From the NCBI GenBank assembly GCA_021442505.1, contig JABUTC010000028.1, positions 3,185 through 9,639 of the forward strand: 6,455 nucleotides of DNA, given 5' to 3'. This stretch comes from Mogibacterium sp. GTDB taxonomy: Bacteria; Bacillota; Clostridia; Peptostreptococcales; Anaerovoracaceae. How positions within the stretch are numbered: the stretch's first letter is position 1; every line of letters begins with the position of its first letter. Both the position numbers and the translations under genes were made by a program. The notes beneath the pieces are model-generated. The model had not been told where the DNA came from. It was given only the letters and a program-made list of their open reading frames with translations, and made no database searches. Shown in pieces: positions 1-5,249 of the stretch.

Positions 1-726
1 TGCACCAACCTGGCTAGCATATCGTTTCCGGTCTGTACCTCGATTAGTAGCGATGTGTTTCAGAGTTGCTCCAGCCTGACTAATGCATCGTTTCCGGTTT
101 GTACCAAGATTCCTACTGGAGCATTTGATCGTTGCTTCGCCATGACTAGCATATCGTTTCCCGTTTGTACCTCGATTGGTAACTATGCGTTTAATAGGTG
201 CTCTAACCTGACTAGTGTATCGTTTCCTAGCTGTACCATGATTGATAGCTCTGCGTTTCAGTATTGCACCAACCTGGCTAGCATATCGTTTCCGGTTTGT
301 ACCTCGATTAGTGGTAATGCGTTTGATAATTGCAATAAACTGACTAGTGTATCGTTTCCGGTTTGTACCTCGATTGGTACCGGTGCGTTTCAGTATTGCA
401 CCAACCTGACTAGCATATCGTTTCCTGTTTGTACCTCGATTAGTTACGGTGCGTTTGCCAATTGCTCTAAACTGACTAGTGCATCGTTTCCTGTTTGTAC
501 CTCGATTGGTAACTATGCGTTTCAGTATTGCTATAACCTGACTAATGTATCGTTTCCGAGCTGTACCATGATTGGTAGCTCTGCGTTTCGAAATTGCAAC
601 ACCCTGACTAACGCATCGTTTCCGGTTTGTACCTCGATTGGTATCTATGCGTTTAATGCGTGCTCTAACCTGACTAGCGTATCGTTTCCGGTTTGTACCT
701 CGATTGGTAGTTATGCGTTTTACCAG
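1..726 (+). repeat. Tandem 66-bp repeat array, 11 copies
   Basis: Eleven in-frame 66-bp units begin at 1, 67, 133, 199, 265, 331, 397, 463, 529, 595 and 661. The core encoding S-F-P-V-C-T-S-I is nearly constant in DNA (tcgtttcc-ggtttgtacc), while the codons just after the Ile and those between F and the next C vary. Units 4 and 9 share the variant S-C-T-M-I-x-S-S-A-F, and units 3 and 8 share G-N-Y-A-F, hinting at a five-unit higher-order duplication. Copy number is likely to change by recombination. Confidence 0.93.
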
Positions 727-981
727 TGCTACATGCTTAGTTACGTATATTTAAGTGCTGGATCAGTATTCACAATTAGCACGTACGCATTTGGTAATTG
801 TTCAGCATTATCAACTCTACGTTTGGGTGGATCATTCATATCTATCGTGGCCTCGACCGTATTTGGTAACACACCAATTGGCTCAAAATCGGGAAGAATA
901 TATGTACCAGGCTCTCTATATTCTTCTTATTACAACAACACATATTGGAGTTGGTTCAGAACGATACTAATTTCATACTAA
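1..981 (+). CDS. BspA-type leucine-rich-repeat protein, 5' end outside window
   Basis: The frame is open from base 1, so the gene begins upstream; the internal GTG at 55 lies inside a repeat and is not a convincing start. The visible 326 residues hold eleven 22-residue repeats (1-726), two degenerate 24-residue repeats (727-870), and a C-terminal segment with an IYVPGSLY...YWSWF-like ending common in BspA/LRR_5 proteins. Each regular repeat follows C-x-x-L-[TA]-x-x-S-F-P-[VS]-C-T-x-I-x(4)-F-x-x, with Cys at positions 1 and 12, which should stack as two Cys ladders along a solenoid. BspA-family proteins are extracellular adhesins. In a phage setting a tail fibre or receptor-binding role is an inference. 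A glycosyltransferase follows 14 bases later, suggesting co-expression. The repeat DNA looks less AT-rich than the last 250 bases of the gene. The family call is firm; the function is not. Confidence 0.85.
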   Translation, partial: CTNLASISFPVCTSISSDVFQSCSSLTNASFPVCTKIPTGAFDRCFAMTSISFPVCTSIGNYAFNRCSNLTSVSFPSCTMIDSSAFQYCTNLASISFPVCTSISGNAFDNCNKLTSVSFPVCTSIGTGAFQYCTNLTSISFPVCTSISYGAFANCSKLTSASFPVCTSIGNYAFQYCYNLTNVSFPSCTMIGSSAFRNCNTLTNASFPVCTSIGIYAFNACSNLTSVSFPVCTSIGSYAFYQCYMLSYVYLSAGSVFTISTYAFGNCSALSTLRLGGSFISIVASTVFGNTPIGSKSGRIYVPGSLYSSYYNNTYWSWFRTILISY

Positions 982-995
982 AAAAGGAGATAAAA

Positions 996-1988
996 ATGAA
1001 AAAAGTACTAGACATTCTTATTCCACGTTATACTGAACAATGGAAAGATATTTCACCATTATTAAAGTCTTTAGCCATCCAACAGAACGTAGATTTCTCA
1101 AAAATTGGAGTTATTATTCGTAGCGATGGATATGACGAATTCACAGATATTGAAAGACTTTATAATTTTCCATTTTCTGTGGACTTTGATTATTGTGACA
1201 AACGTGGAGTCTCAGCCACACGCAACGCATGTCTAGATGCATCCGAAGCCGACTATGTCATGTTTTGTGATGCCGATGACATGTTTTCTAATGTATGTGG
1301 CCTTTGGATCTTATTTAGAGAATTCGAAGGCGAAGGCTTCGACACGCTTGTCAGTACATTTCTTGAGGAGACACGTACTCCAGATAAAAAAGAAGTCACT
1401 TATATTAATCGCGAAATGGATCAAACTTTCGTACATGGAAAAGTCCACAGAAGAAAGTATTTAACGGACAACCATATTCGTTGGAACGAAAAACTAACAA
1501 TCCATGAGGATTCATATTTTAACATCCTCTGTCAAAGTCTTACCGAGAAGGCTAAGCATTGTCCGACTCCGTTTTATCTATGGCGTTGGCGTGATGAAAG
1601 CGTCTGTCGTCATGACGAAAAGTATATTCTTAAAACCTTTAACAACATGATCGATAGTAATGATGCTCTCATCGCAGAACTAAAACGTCGTGAACGCGAA
1701 GACAAAGCTAAATTCTTTATAGTCTTTATGGTGTTTGATGCTTATTATCTCATGAACAAACCTGAATGGAAAAATCAAGAGAATAAAAAATACAGAGACG
1801 CTACCGAAAGGCGTTTCGCTAAGTATTATCGAAAGCATCGTAAAGACTATGATTCTGTCGGAGCGAACGATAAGATGATGATATCTAACCAAGTTCGCGG
1901 AAGACATGTCATGGAAGGTATGGAGATGGAAAACCTAACCATATCTGAATGGCTTGACAAAATTTTAAAAGATAACAAGAAAGGGTAG
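996..1988 (+). CDS. Family 2 glycosyltransferase (GT-A fold), 330 aa
   Basis: This should transfer a sugar from a nucleotide-sugar donor to an acceptor that the sequence does not reveal. I chose ATG 996 over an in-frame ATG at 945 because 945 lies inside the previous gene and 996 follows an AAGGAG site at 984-989. Family 2 signatures appear in order: an N-terminal VLDILIPRY strand (4-12), RSDGYD (42-47), RGVSATRNACL (70-80), the metal-binding DADD (92-95, DXD type), VHGKVHRRKYL (146-156), and HEDSYFN (170-176), which holds the likely catalytic acid/base region. A charged helical tail follows to residue 330. There is no signal peptide or membrane segment, so it is probably cytosolic. It sits 14 bases after the repeat protein, and a membrane protein starts 1 base after its stop. 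Glycosylation of the repeat protein, another virion protein or host wall polymers are all possible. Confidence 0.9.
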   Translation: MKKVLDILIPRYTEQWKDISPLLKSLAIQQNVDFSKIGVIIRSDGYDEFTDIERLYNFPFSVDFDYCDKRGVSATRNACLDASEADYVMFCDADDMFSNVCGLWILFREFEGEGFDTLVSTFLEETRTPDKKEVTYINREMDQTFVHGKVHRRKYLTDNHIRWNEKLTIHEDSYFNILCQSLTEKAKHCPTPFYLWRWRDESVCRHDEKYILKTFNNMIDSNDALIAELKRREREDKAKFFIVFMVFDAYYLMNKPEWKNQENKKYRDATERRFAKYYRKHRKDYDSVGANDKMMISNQVRGRHVMEGMEMENLTISEWLDKILKDNKKG

Positions 1989-1989
1989 T

Positions 1990-2175
1990 ATGATGAACGA
2001 AGTAGTAGAGTTTATTCTCACAAACGAATCTATATTTATACCACTCTTTATTACTATAGAGATTTTTCTAGTTTCTTGTATGATCTACTGTATATACACA
2101 GTACTCGTAGAGAGGGACGATCAAAGGCTTGAAAAAGCCAAACATTTATGCCAAAAACATCACTCACGTGATTAG
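1990..2175 (+). CDS. Small single-pass membrane protein, 61 aa
   Basis: The start lies one base after the glycosyltransferase stop, with AGAAAGGG just upstream as a moderate ribosome binding site; a second ATG at 1993 could also serve. Residues 15-39 form one strong hydrophobic segment (IFIPLFITIEIFLVSCMIYC then IYTVL), flanked by an acidic N-terminus and a charged C-terminal tail (ERDDQRLEKAKHLCQKHHSRD). I do not recognise a family. Size and topology would fit a holin-like or accessory envelope protein, but nothing specific supports lysis. A minus-strand frame (2054-2206) overlaps it antisense; the tight coupling and clean membrane segment favour this + strand gene. Confidence 0.6.
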   Translation: MMNEVVEFILTNESIFIPLFITIEIFLVSCMIYCIYTVLVERDDQRLEKAKHLCQKHHSRD

Positions 2176-2217
2176 AAGTCCTCGTTTTGGGTAATTCCGA
2201 AGTCATTAATCTCCTGT

Positions 2218-2408
2218 TTATTTCTTTTCGGACATAACATTACTCTTCATAATACCAAAACGTTTTAAACTGGCTTCGGACGGGGCAAGTGCGGCGGCTT
2301 CCAATTGGTTGTCGTCGCACGTTATATTTTGGTAATTAGCTATCGTATCTTTGATTATTTGGTTTTTTAGTTTATAAAATCTACTTTCTACTTTTTTTCT
2401 TCTGACAT
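2218..2408 (-). pseudogene. Possible small frameshifted gene (pseudogene or -1 frameshift)
   Basis: On the minus strand ATG at 2408-2406 reads MSEEKK and then TAG. The codons GAA AAA AAG at 2399-2391 contain A AAA AAG in the phase needed for -1 slippage. Slipping there continues as VESRFYKLKNQIIKD...LEAAALAPSEASLKRFG...MSEKK to TAA at 2218, about 64 residues of plausible soluble, Lys-rich protein. The continuing frame is open from 2427 but has no ATG, GTG or good ribosome binding site of its own. Eleven bases after its stop, AGGAG and ATG (2206) begin a second short minus-strand frame, MTSELPKTRTSN..., which then runs antisense through the 61-aa gene. It may be a remnant gene, a programmed frameshift, a sequencing slip in a 7-A run, or chance. 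The + strand hairpins compete with this reading. Confidence 0.3.
2253..2334 (+). ncRNA. Candidate structured RNA or 3' UTR element
   Basis: TACCAAAA (2253-2260) pairs perfectly with TTTTGGTA (2327-2334). Inside it, GTGCGGCGGC (2289-2298) pairs over 10 bp with GTCGTCGCAC (2311-2320) around a 12-base loop holding CCAATTGG. Two of the inner pairs are G-T, which are stable only in + strand RNA; on the minus strand they become A-C mismatches. This favours a + strand transcript. It could be the 3' UTR of the upstream operon or part of an independent RNA ending at the terminator near 2524. I recognise no known RNA family. Confidence 0.4.
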
Positions 2409-2477
2409 TTGTTTTGTTTTGAATTGCTTATGATTTTTATTGCATTAAATTATGCCATTCGATAGCTAGTTATATTT

Positions 2478-2524
2478 GGTGGCTCGGTCTCCTTTCTCTA
2501 GTACTGCCGGGCCGCCATTTTTTT
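2478..2524 (+). terminator. Strong intrinsic terminator
   Basis: GGTGGCTCGG (2478-2487) pairs over 10 bp, with two G-U wobbles, with CCGGGCCGCC (2507-2516). It is followed by A and seven T (2518-2524). The loop is 19 bases. It probably ends the upstream operon or a separate RNA from this gap. On the minus strand the wobbles become mismatches and no U tract follows, so it acts on + transcripts. Confidence 0.8.
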
Positions 2525-2591
2525 GATTAAAAGTACTAAATTCCGATACATATTAGTATAGGAACTATATTTGCGTCGCTTAGAAGGCAAA

Positions 2592-2607
2592 TAAACGCGG
2601 TCGTTTA
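2592..2607 (+). other. Small hairpin in the leader of the next gene
   Basis: TAAACG (2592-2597) pairs with CGTTTA (2602-2607) around a CGGT loop, about 30 bases before the AGGAGG site of the 2645 gene. It has no T tract, so it is not a terminator. It may stabilise or regulate the leader; no known motif is recognised. Confidence 0.35.
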
Positions 2608-2644
2608 CCTGGGGTTTTAGAATACTATATTTAGGAGGTATTTT

Positions 2645-3100
2645 ATGGATATGAATCCAAATTTGCTGCTTGCGAATGATTATGTTGATTATTTGCAGCA
2701 TTATGGCGTAAAAGGGCAGCGATGGGGTGTCCGTAAAAGGAAAGTAACAAACCCTAACTATTCTAAAGCTGCCAGACAATGGGACTCACAAGTTTATGGT
2801 AATAGAGTATCTAACCAAATAAATAAAAGAATGAATCGTAAAGGAGTAGACCATGATACTGCGCGTAACTATATTTTAAGAAGAAATCAAGTCATTGCTA
2901 GAGCAGCGAAGACGACTTTAACCATGGCAGCAACCACTGGAGTGACATATGCTGGTATGCGTGTTATTATGGGTATGACTCCAGCTGCAGCAGCGAAAGA
3001 TTTGATTATGAATACTAGCATCGGTGCGGCAGGCGCAGCGGCTAGAGCAGTTGGCAATATTGCTAATCGTAGGATAAACAAGAATAATGAAGGAGAATAA
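2645..3100 (+). CDS. Phage protein with GVKGQRWGVR tag and hydrophobic C-terminus, 151 aa
   Basis: ATG 2645 follows AGGAGG at 2633-2638. Residues 19-33 are HYGVKGQRWGVRKRK, a form of the H-[HY]-G-[IV]-K-G-[QM]-[KR]-W-G-V-R peptide that I know from many Firmicutes phage proteins and whose function I do not know. A second conserved block, residues 57-81 (NQINKRMN then DHDTARNYILRRN), is shared with the 4153 gene. Residues 83-135 are Ala/Gly/Met-rich and hydrophobic (TTLTMAATTGVTYAGMRVIM, then AAAAKDLIM and IGAAGAAARAVG), which would fit membrane-inserting helices. The end is basic then acidic. The next gene starts one base after the stop and is likely translated from the same mRNA. Virion, head-packaged or ejected-protein roles are inference only. 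Confidence 0.8.
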   Translation: MDMNPNLLLANDYVDYLQHYGVKGQRWGVRKRKVTNPNYSKAARQWDSQVYGNRVSNQINKRMNRKGVDHDTARNYILRRNQVIARAAKTTLTMAATTGVTYAGMRVIMGMTPAAAAKDLIMNTSIGAAGAAARAVGNIANRRINKNNEGE

Positions 3101-3101
3101 A

Positions 3102-3527
3102 ATGGCTTTATATCAAGTATATTCTGATGAACTTTGTCACTTTGGTGTAAAAGGACAGAAATCTAGTGGTGGTTCTGTAAAGAAACCAGGAAATAGAGTA
3201 TCTAGATATTTAGCAAATCCAAAAAACCGAAAGACGATTGCTTTAGGGGTTGGATTAGCTGCTCTTGGTGGAGCTACTCTTGCTGCTGGACAAATGTACA
3301 TGAACAAAAATATGAAAGCATATAATCAGACCGTTCAAAATCTTAAAGATTATAATAAAACGTTGGATTCCTATGAAAAATCTATTAAAAAAAGAACCGC
3401 GGTTACTAAAGCTAAGAACCAACTATTAACTAGCAAAGTCTCAGATGCAGATTTATTAAAAACTATTGATACGGGCCAAGGATGGCTATCATCAATGAAA
3501 ATTAGTGACTTGAAGAAAGCAAGCTAA
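3102..3527 (+). CDS. Protein with partial tag, one membrane segment and helical tail, 141 aa
   Basis: ATG 3102 is chosen over in-frame ATG 3087 because GAAGGAG at 3089-3095 is correctly spaced for 3102, while 3087 lies inside the previous gene. Residues 13-20 (HFGVKGQK) match the first half of the tag seen at 2645 and 4153, but the W-G-V-R-R half is replaced by a Ser/Gly linker (SSGGS). Residues 45-64 (TIALGVGLAALGGATLAAGQ) form a Gly-rich membrane segment. Residues 68-120 are Lys/Asn-rich, probably helical and perhaps coiled coil. It is coupled to the 2645 gene. No known family is recognised. Loss of the second half of the tag while the first survives suggests the two halves have different roles, or that the tag is decaying here. 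Confidence 0.75.
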   Translation: MALYQVYSDELCHFGVKGQKSSGGSVKKPGNRVSRYLANPKNRKTIALGVGLAALGGATLAAGQMYMNKNMKAYNQTVQNLKDYNKTLDSYEKSIKKRTAVTKAKNQLLTSKVSDADLLKTIDTGQGWLSSMKISDLKKAS

Positions 3528-3540
3528 ATACTAAATAATC

Positions 3541-3566
3541 CGCACATATTTCTTGTTACTTAATAG
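3541..3566 (+). promoter_or_regulatory. CGCA-N15-TTARTAG element, copy 1
   Basis: CGCA (3541-3544), 15 bases, then TTAATAG (3560-3566), upstream of the 3597 gene. TACT and AGTA flank TAATAGG as a 4-bp inverted repeat, 6 bp with two wobbles. The T-rich spacer is the least regular of the five. It is 14 bases after the 3102 gene stop, and I see no clear terminator between. It is probably a promoter, inferred from position and exact spacing in five copies. Confidence 0.6.
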
Positions 3567-3596
3567 GAGTAGTTATATTTTGAAAAGGAGATTATT

Positions 3597-4067
3597 ATGG
3601 ACAATTTAAAAGAACTACAGACGCGAGTCGAGGAACTAATCGAATGCGATGATTATTCGGACGACGACAAACGAAGTGAATTCCAAAAGGAAGCACATAA
3701 ACTTGAACGGTGTATTAAACTAACAGAGCAAGTTCAACGAATGAAAATCGAGTTGGATGATTTGGAAATTCGGAAAGCTGAAAACGAACTTTTAATTGAG
3801 GAAAAAGACGAAGACATCAAAATGAAACAAAAGAAATTGGATGAAAAAGATGTCGAAATCGAAAAGCTCAGAAAAGAAGTCGAAGCTAAAGAAGAAGAAA
3901 TCAATAAGACTAGAGCTGAAGTCGAAGAACGATGCCAACCATGGTTTAAGAAACTGGATATAGGAACTGTGATTACTTCTGGAGTCGCATTGGTGTCTAC
4001 CGTCCTTGTATTGAATTACGAGAGGTTACACGTAATAACGTCACGGGCATTTAGATTGCCTAAATAA
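3597..4067 (+). CDS. Coiled-coil protein with C-terminal membrane anchor, 156 aa
   Basis: ATG 3597 follows AAAAGGAG at 3583-3590. Residues 28-112 are a long run of charged heptad-like sequence dominated by Glu, Lys and Asp (for example IEEKDEDIKMKQKKLDEKDV), a probable coiled coil. CQPWF breaks it at 113-117, and residues 122-140 (IGTVITSGVALVSTVLVLN) form a single membrane segment. The tail is YERLHVITSRAFRLPK. The shape suggests an oligomeric rod anchored by its C-terminus. I recall similar coiled-coil plus C-terminal membrane plus ITSxAF tails among Firmicutes phage hypothetical proteins, but assign no function. Its first codons and leader closely resemble those of the 5853 gene. It has its own promoter-like element and a terminator after it, so it looks monocistronic. 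Confidence 0.78.
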   Translation: MDNLKELQTRVEELIECDDYSDDDKRSEFQKEAHKLERCIKLTEQVQRMKIELDDLEIRKAENELLIEEKDEDIKMKQKKLDEKDVEIEKLRKEVEAKEEEINKTRAEVEERCQPWFKKLDIGTVITSGVALVSTVLVLNYERLHVITSRAFRLPK

Positions 4068-4080
4068 GAATTATATTTGT

Positions 4081-4092
4081 TAGTAGCTACTA
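4081..4092. repeat. Perfect 12-bp palindrome TAGTAGCTACTA
   Basis: Self-complementary sequence 14 bases after the stop of the coiled-coil gene and just before its terminator. TTAGTAG (4080-4086) echoes the second box of the repeated element, but no CGCA lies at the right distance upstream. It may be an operator or a degenerate element copy. Confidence 0.4.
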
Positions 4093-4102
4093 CTCCTAAA
4101 TG

Positions 4103-4136
4103 TGAGCGGTGTTTATGCATCGCTCATTATTTTTTT
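4103..4136 (+). terminator. Intrinsic terminator after the coiled-coil gene
   Basis: TGAGCGGTG (4103-4111) pairs over 9 bp, with one G-U, with CATCGCTCA (4118-4126) around TTTATG. TTATTTTTTT follows (4127-4136). It lies only 17 bases before ATG 4153, and the next ribosome binding site follows the T tract directly, so it could also attenuate read-through into that gene. Confidence 0.82.
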
Positions 4137-4152
4137 CTTTGGAGGGATATTT

Positions 4153-4566
4153 ATGCATTTAGAACATCATGGCATTAAAGGCCAAAAATGGGGCGTTAGA
4201 CGCAAGCAAAACTTAAATGCGTATAACCCTCAATATTCTCAAGAACAGAGAAGACACGATAGTAAACTTTATGGCTCTAGAACATCTAGACAAATCAATA
4301 AGCGAATGAATAAAAAGCTTGTTGATCACGATACAGCCGAACGTTATATTGTTAGGCGTAACGCTGCTATAGGTGCTGCTGCAAGTATAGCAGTTGGCGT
4401 TGGAACAGCTTTCGTTGCAAAGAAGTATTCATATTTAGCAGACGCACCGATTGCGAAAGCAAAGAAGACCGTATCAAATGGACAGAAAGCTGTAAATAGT
4501 ATGCTTACTACTATGGCAAAAGATAATAGTAAAATGCAGCGTGCATATGCTGTTAGACCTGTTTAA
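4153..4566 (+). CDS. Phage protein with GIKGQKWGVRR tag, paralogue of the 2645 gene, 137 aa
   Basis: The frame extends to a GTG at 4102, but those codons lie inside the terminator hairpin and its T tract. ATG 4153, after GGAGGG at 4141-4146, is the real start. Residues 5-18 are HHGIKGQKWGVRRK, only four residues from the N-terminus. Residues 46-70 (RQINKRMN then DHDTAERYIVRRN) match residues 57-81 of the 2645 protein almost position for position, and the linkers align too (NPQYS against NPNYS). The two genes are therefore paralogues. After RRN comes a shorter hydrophobic segment (71-89, AAIGAAASIAVGVGTAFVA) and a basic helical tail, unlike the longer Ala-rich tail at 2645. Tag and core are conserved while C-termini diverge. 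The biochemical function is unknown. Confidence 0.82.
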   Translation: MHLEHHGIKGQKWGVRRKQNLNAYNPQYSQEQRRHDSKLYGSRTSRQINKRMNKKLVDHDTAERYIVRRNAAIGAAASIAVGVGTAFVAKKYSYLADAPIAKAKKTVSNGQKAVNSMLTTMAKDNSKMQRAYAVRPV

Positions 4567-4569
4567 CCT

Positions 4570-4595
4570 CGCATATTTTTCATCGCGGTTAATAG
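4570..4595 (+). promoter_or_regulatory. CGCA-N15-TTARTAG element, copy 2
   Basis: CGCA (4570-4573), 15 bases including TATTTTTCAT, then TTAATAG (4589-4595). CGGT (4587-4590) and ACCG pair around the loop TAATAG. It starts four bases after the stop of the 4153 gene, with no convincing terminator between, and precedes the AAAGGAGG of the 4627 gene. It is probably a promoter (inference). Confidence 0.62.
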
Positions 4596-4626
4596 ACCGT
4601 AATGGAAACTATTAAAGGAGGTTATT

Positions 4627-4977
4627 ATGATTACGGAATGCAGAAATGAAAAGCGAATCGAGCAACAAGAAAGCTATGATAAGATGCACACTATTGCTAA
4701 ATCATTTGGACATTTGTATGCACGCTTTTATGGTCTCACAGACACTACTAAGATTGAAGACAAGCTTAAAGATCTATGTGAATCTATGATTGTATCGTGG
4801 AATATGTATGACACGTGGAATCAAGAAGATCAAGAATGGGCTGTACGCAATACTAGAAGATGCATTGAGATTCTTAAAGATGATACTATCCAAAATGGAG
4901 TAAGAGCATCTATTGCTGTTGAAGCTCTCGCTGATGCAGAAATAATCGAATACAAGCTGAACTATATTTTACGGTAA
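4627..4977 (+). CDS. Uncharacterised soluble helical protein, 116 aa
   Basis: ATG 4627 follows AAAGGAGG with good spacing. The protein is charged and looks mostly alpha-helical, with no signal peptide, membrane segment, tag peptide or metal-binding cluster. It is rich in Glu, Asp and Ile and has a Trp-containing middle (SWNMYDTWNQEDQEWAVRNT). I do not recognise a family. It stands alone between copy 2 of the CGCA element and a strong terminator, so it is probably a monocistronic unit. Unlike most of its neighbours it has no hydrophobic segment. Confidence 0.75.
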   Translation: MITECRNEKRIEQQESYDKMHTIAKSFGHLYARFYGLTDTTKIEDKLKDLCESMIVSWNMYDTWNQEDQEWAVRNTRRCIEILKDDTIQNGVRASIAVEALADAEIIEYKLNYILR

Positions 4978-4980
4978 GTA

Positions 4981-5021
4981 AAAGGCTAAGGGCTACATGG
5001 CTCTTAGTCTTTCATTTTTTT
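4981..5021 (+). terminator. Strong intrinsic terminator after the 4627 gene
   Basis: A 13-bp stem pairs 4981-4993 (AAAGGCTAAGGGC) with 5000-5012 (GCTCTTAGTCTTT), with two G-U pairs and the loop TACATG. CA and seven T follow (5015-5021). The stem top, GC-TACATG-GCTC, closely resembles the terminator at 5322, suggesting common ancestry. Confidence 0.9.
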
Positions 5022-5032
5022 CATAGCAGTTA
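5013..5032 (+). promoter_or_regulatory. Degenerate copy of the CGCA element
   Basis: CATTTTTTTCATAGCAGTTA differs at one base from the matching part of element copy 4 (5353-5372). The CG of CGCA is lost and the second box is TTATTTT instead of TTAATAG. It partly overlaps the terminator T tract and lies just before intact copy 3, so it looks like a decayed duplicate. Confidence 0.45.
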
Positions 5033-5039
5033 TTTTTTT

Positions 5040-5065
5040 CGCACTTTTTTCACACCTCTTAGTAG
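5040..5065 (+). promoter_or_regulatory. CGCA-N15-TTARTAG element, copy 3
   Basis: CGCA (5040-5043), 15 bases including CTTTTTTCAC, then TTAGTAG (5059-5065). Only a 3-bp CTC/GAG inverted repeat flanks the second box, the weakest of the set. AAAGGAGG begins seven bases later, so a transcript starting here would have a very short leader. It precedes the 5086 gene. Confidence 0.62.
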
Positions 5066-5085
5066 GAGTTTGAAAGGAGGTTGAA

Positions 5086-5241
5086 ATGCTAGACATTCTA
5101 TGGACGTTGTTTATTGTTCAATGTGTATTATTAGTTGTATGTATAATTATTATTGTTATACTTGCTAAAATGCTAATGAGCATAGACATGATTAGAGAAA
5201 GAATGGCAAAGATGCACAGAGATGTCAGACTCATTGATTAG
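5086..5241 (+). CDS. Small single-pass membrane protein, 51 aa
   Basis: ATG 5086 follows AAAGGAGG (5073-5080). Residues 5-27 are almost purely hydrophobic (WTLFIVQCVLLVVCIIIIVI then LAK), followed by a positively charged amphipathic tail (MLMSIDMIRERMAKMHRDVR) ending in LID. The topology is probably N-out/C-in by the positive-inside rule. It has the clear start, ribosome binding site and upstream element of a real gene. The TAG stop overlaps the AGGAGG of the 25-residue frame that follows, so the two are probably translationally coupled. Size and shape would fit a holin-like or envelope accessory protein; I recognise no family. Confidence 0.72.
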   Translation: MLDILWTLFIVQCVLLVVCIIIIVILAKMLMSIDMIRERMAKMHRDVRLID

Positions 5242-5249
5242 GAGGAGCT

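Larger units (their letters stand above)
2176..2644. other. 469-base gap without a confident gene
   Basis: No convincing + strand gene is present. The gap holds, in order, a two-stem structure on the + strand (2253-2334), a strongly T-rich stretch (about 2340-2450), a strong terminator (2478-2524), a short hairpin (2592-2607) and a 5' leader for the next gene. The T-rich + strand means the minus strand is purine-rich, as coding strands are elsewhere in this window. A minus-strand open frame (2218-2427) runs through it and is listed separately. A direct repeat ACTATATTT occurs at 2564-2572 and 2624-2632. Confidence 0.7.

Noticed and set aside
1..726. Repeat array as a CRISPR array or as the variable region of a diversity-generating retroelement
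   Set aside because: The repeats are coding, in frame and contiguous, with no spacers. No reverse transcriptase or template repeat is visible in the window.
755..970. + strand open frame of 71 codons
   Set aside because: It lies inside the repeat-protein gene in another frame, with no ribosome binding site or recognisable protein features.
1237..1464. + strand open frame of 75 codons
   Set aside because: It is out of frame within the glycosyltransferase, whose motifs are clear in the other frame.
1680..1907. Minus-strand open frame of 75 codons
   Set aside because: It is antisense to the glycosyltransferase C-terminal region with no supporting start signal.
2054..2206. Minus-strand frame MTSELPKTRTSN... 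with AGGAG upstream
   Set aside because: It mostly runs antisense to the coupled 61-aa membrane protein and its later residues look random. It is kept only as context for the possible frameshifted gene.
2540..2575. A sixth CGCA-type element before the 2645 gene (ATATTAGTATAGG with AGT/ACT flanks)
   Set aside because: It has a similar hairpin and TAGG, but no CGCA box at the required 15-base distance.
2498..2779. Minus-strand open frame of 93 codons
   Set aside because: It runs antisense through the tagged gene start and across the terminator; the protein looks random.
2887..3081. Minus-strand open frame of 64 codons
   Set aside because: It is a mirror of the Ala-rich hydrophobic segment of the tagged protein on the other strand.
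4102..4152. N-terminal extension of the tagged gene from GTG 4102
   Set aside because: These codons are the terminator hairpin and T tract; ATG 4153 has the ribosome binding site.
4441..4500. Homology between the 4153 protein tail and the 5406 protein through SNGQK
   Set aside because: Only five residues match, with nothing conserved around them.
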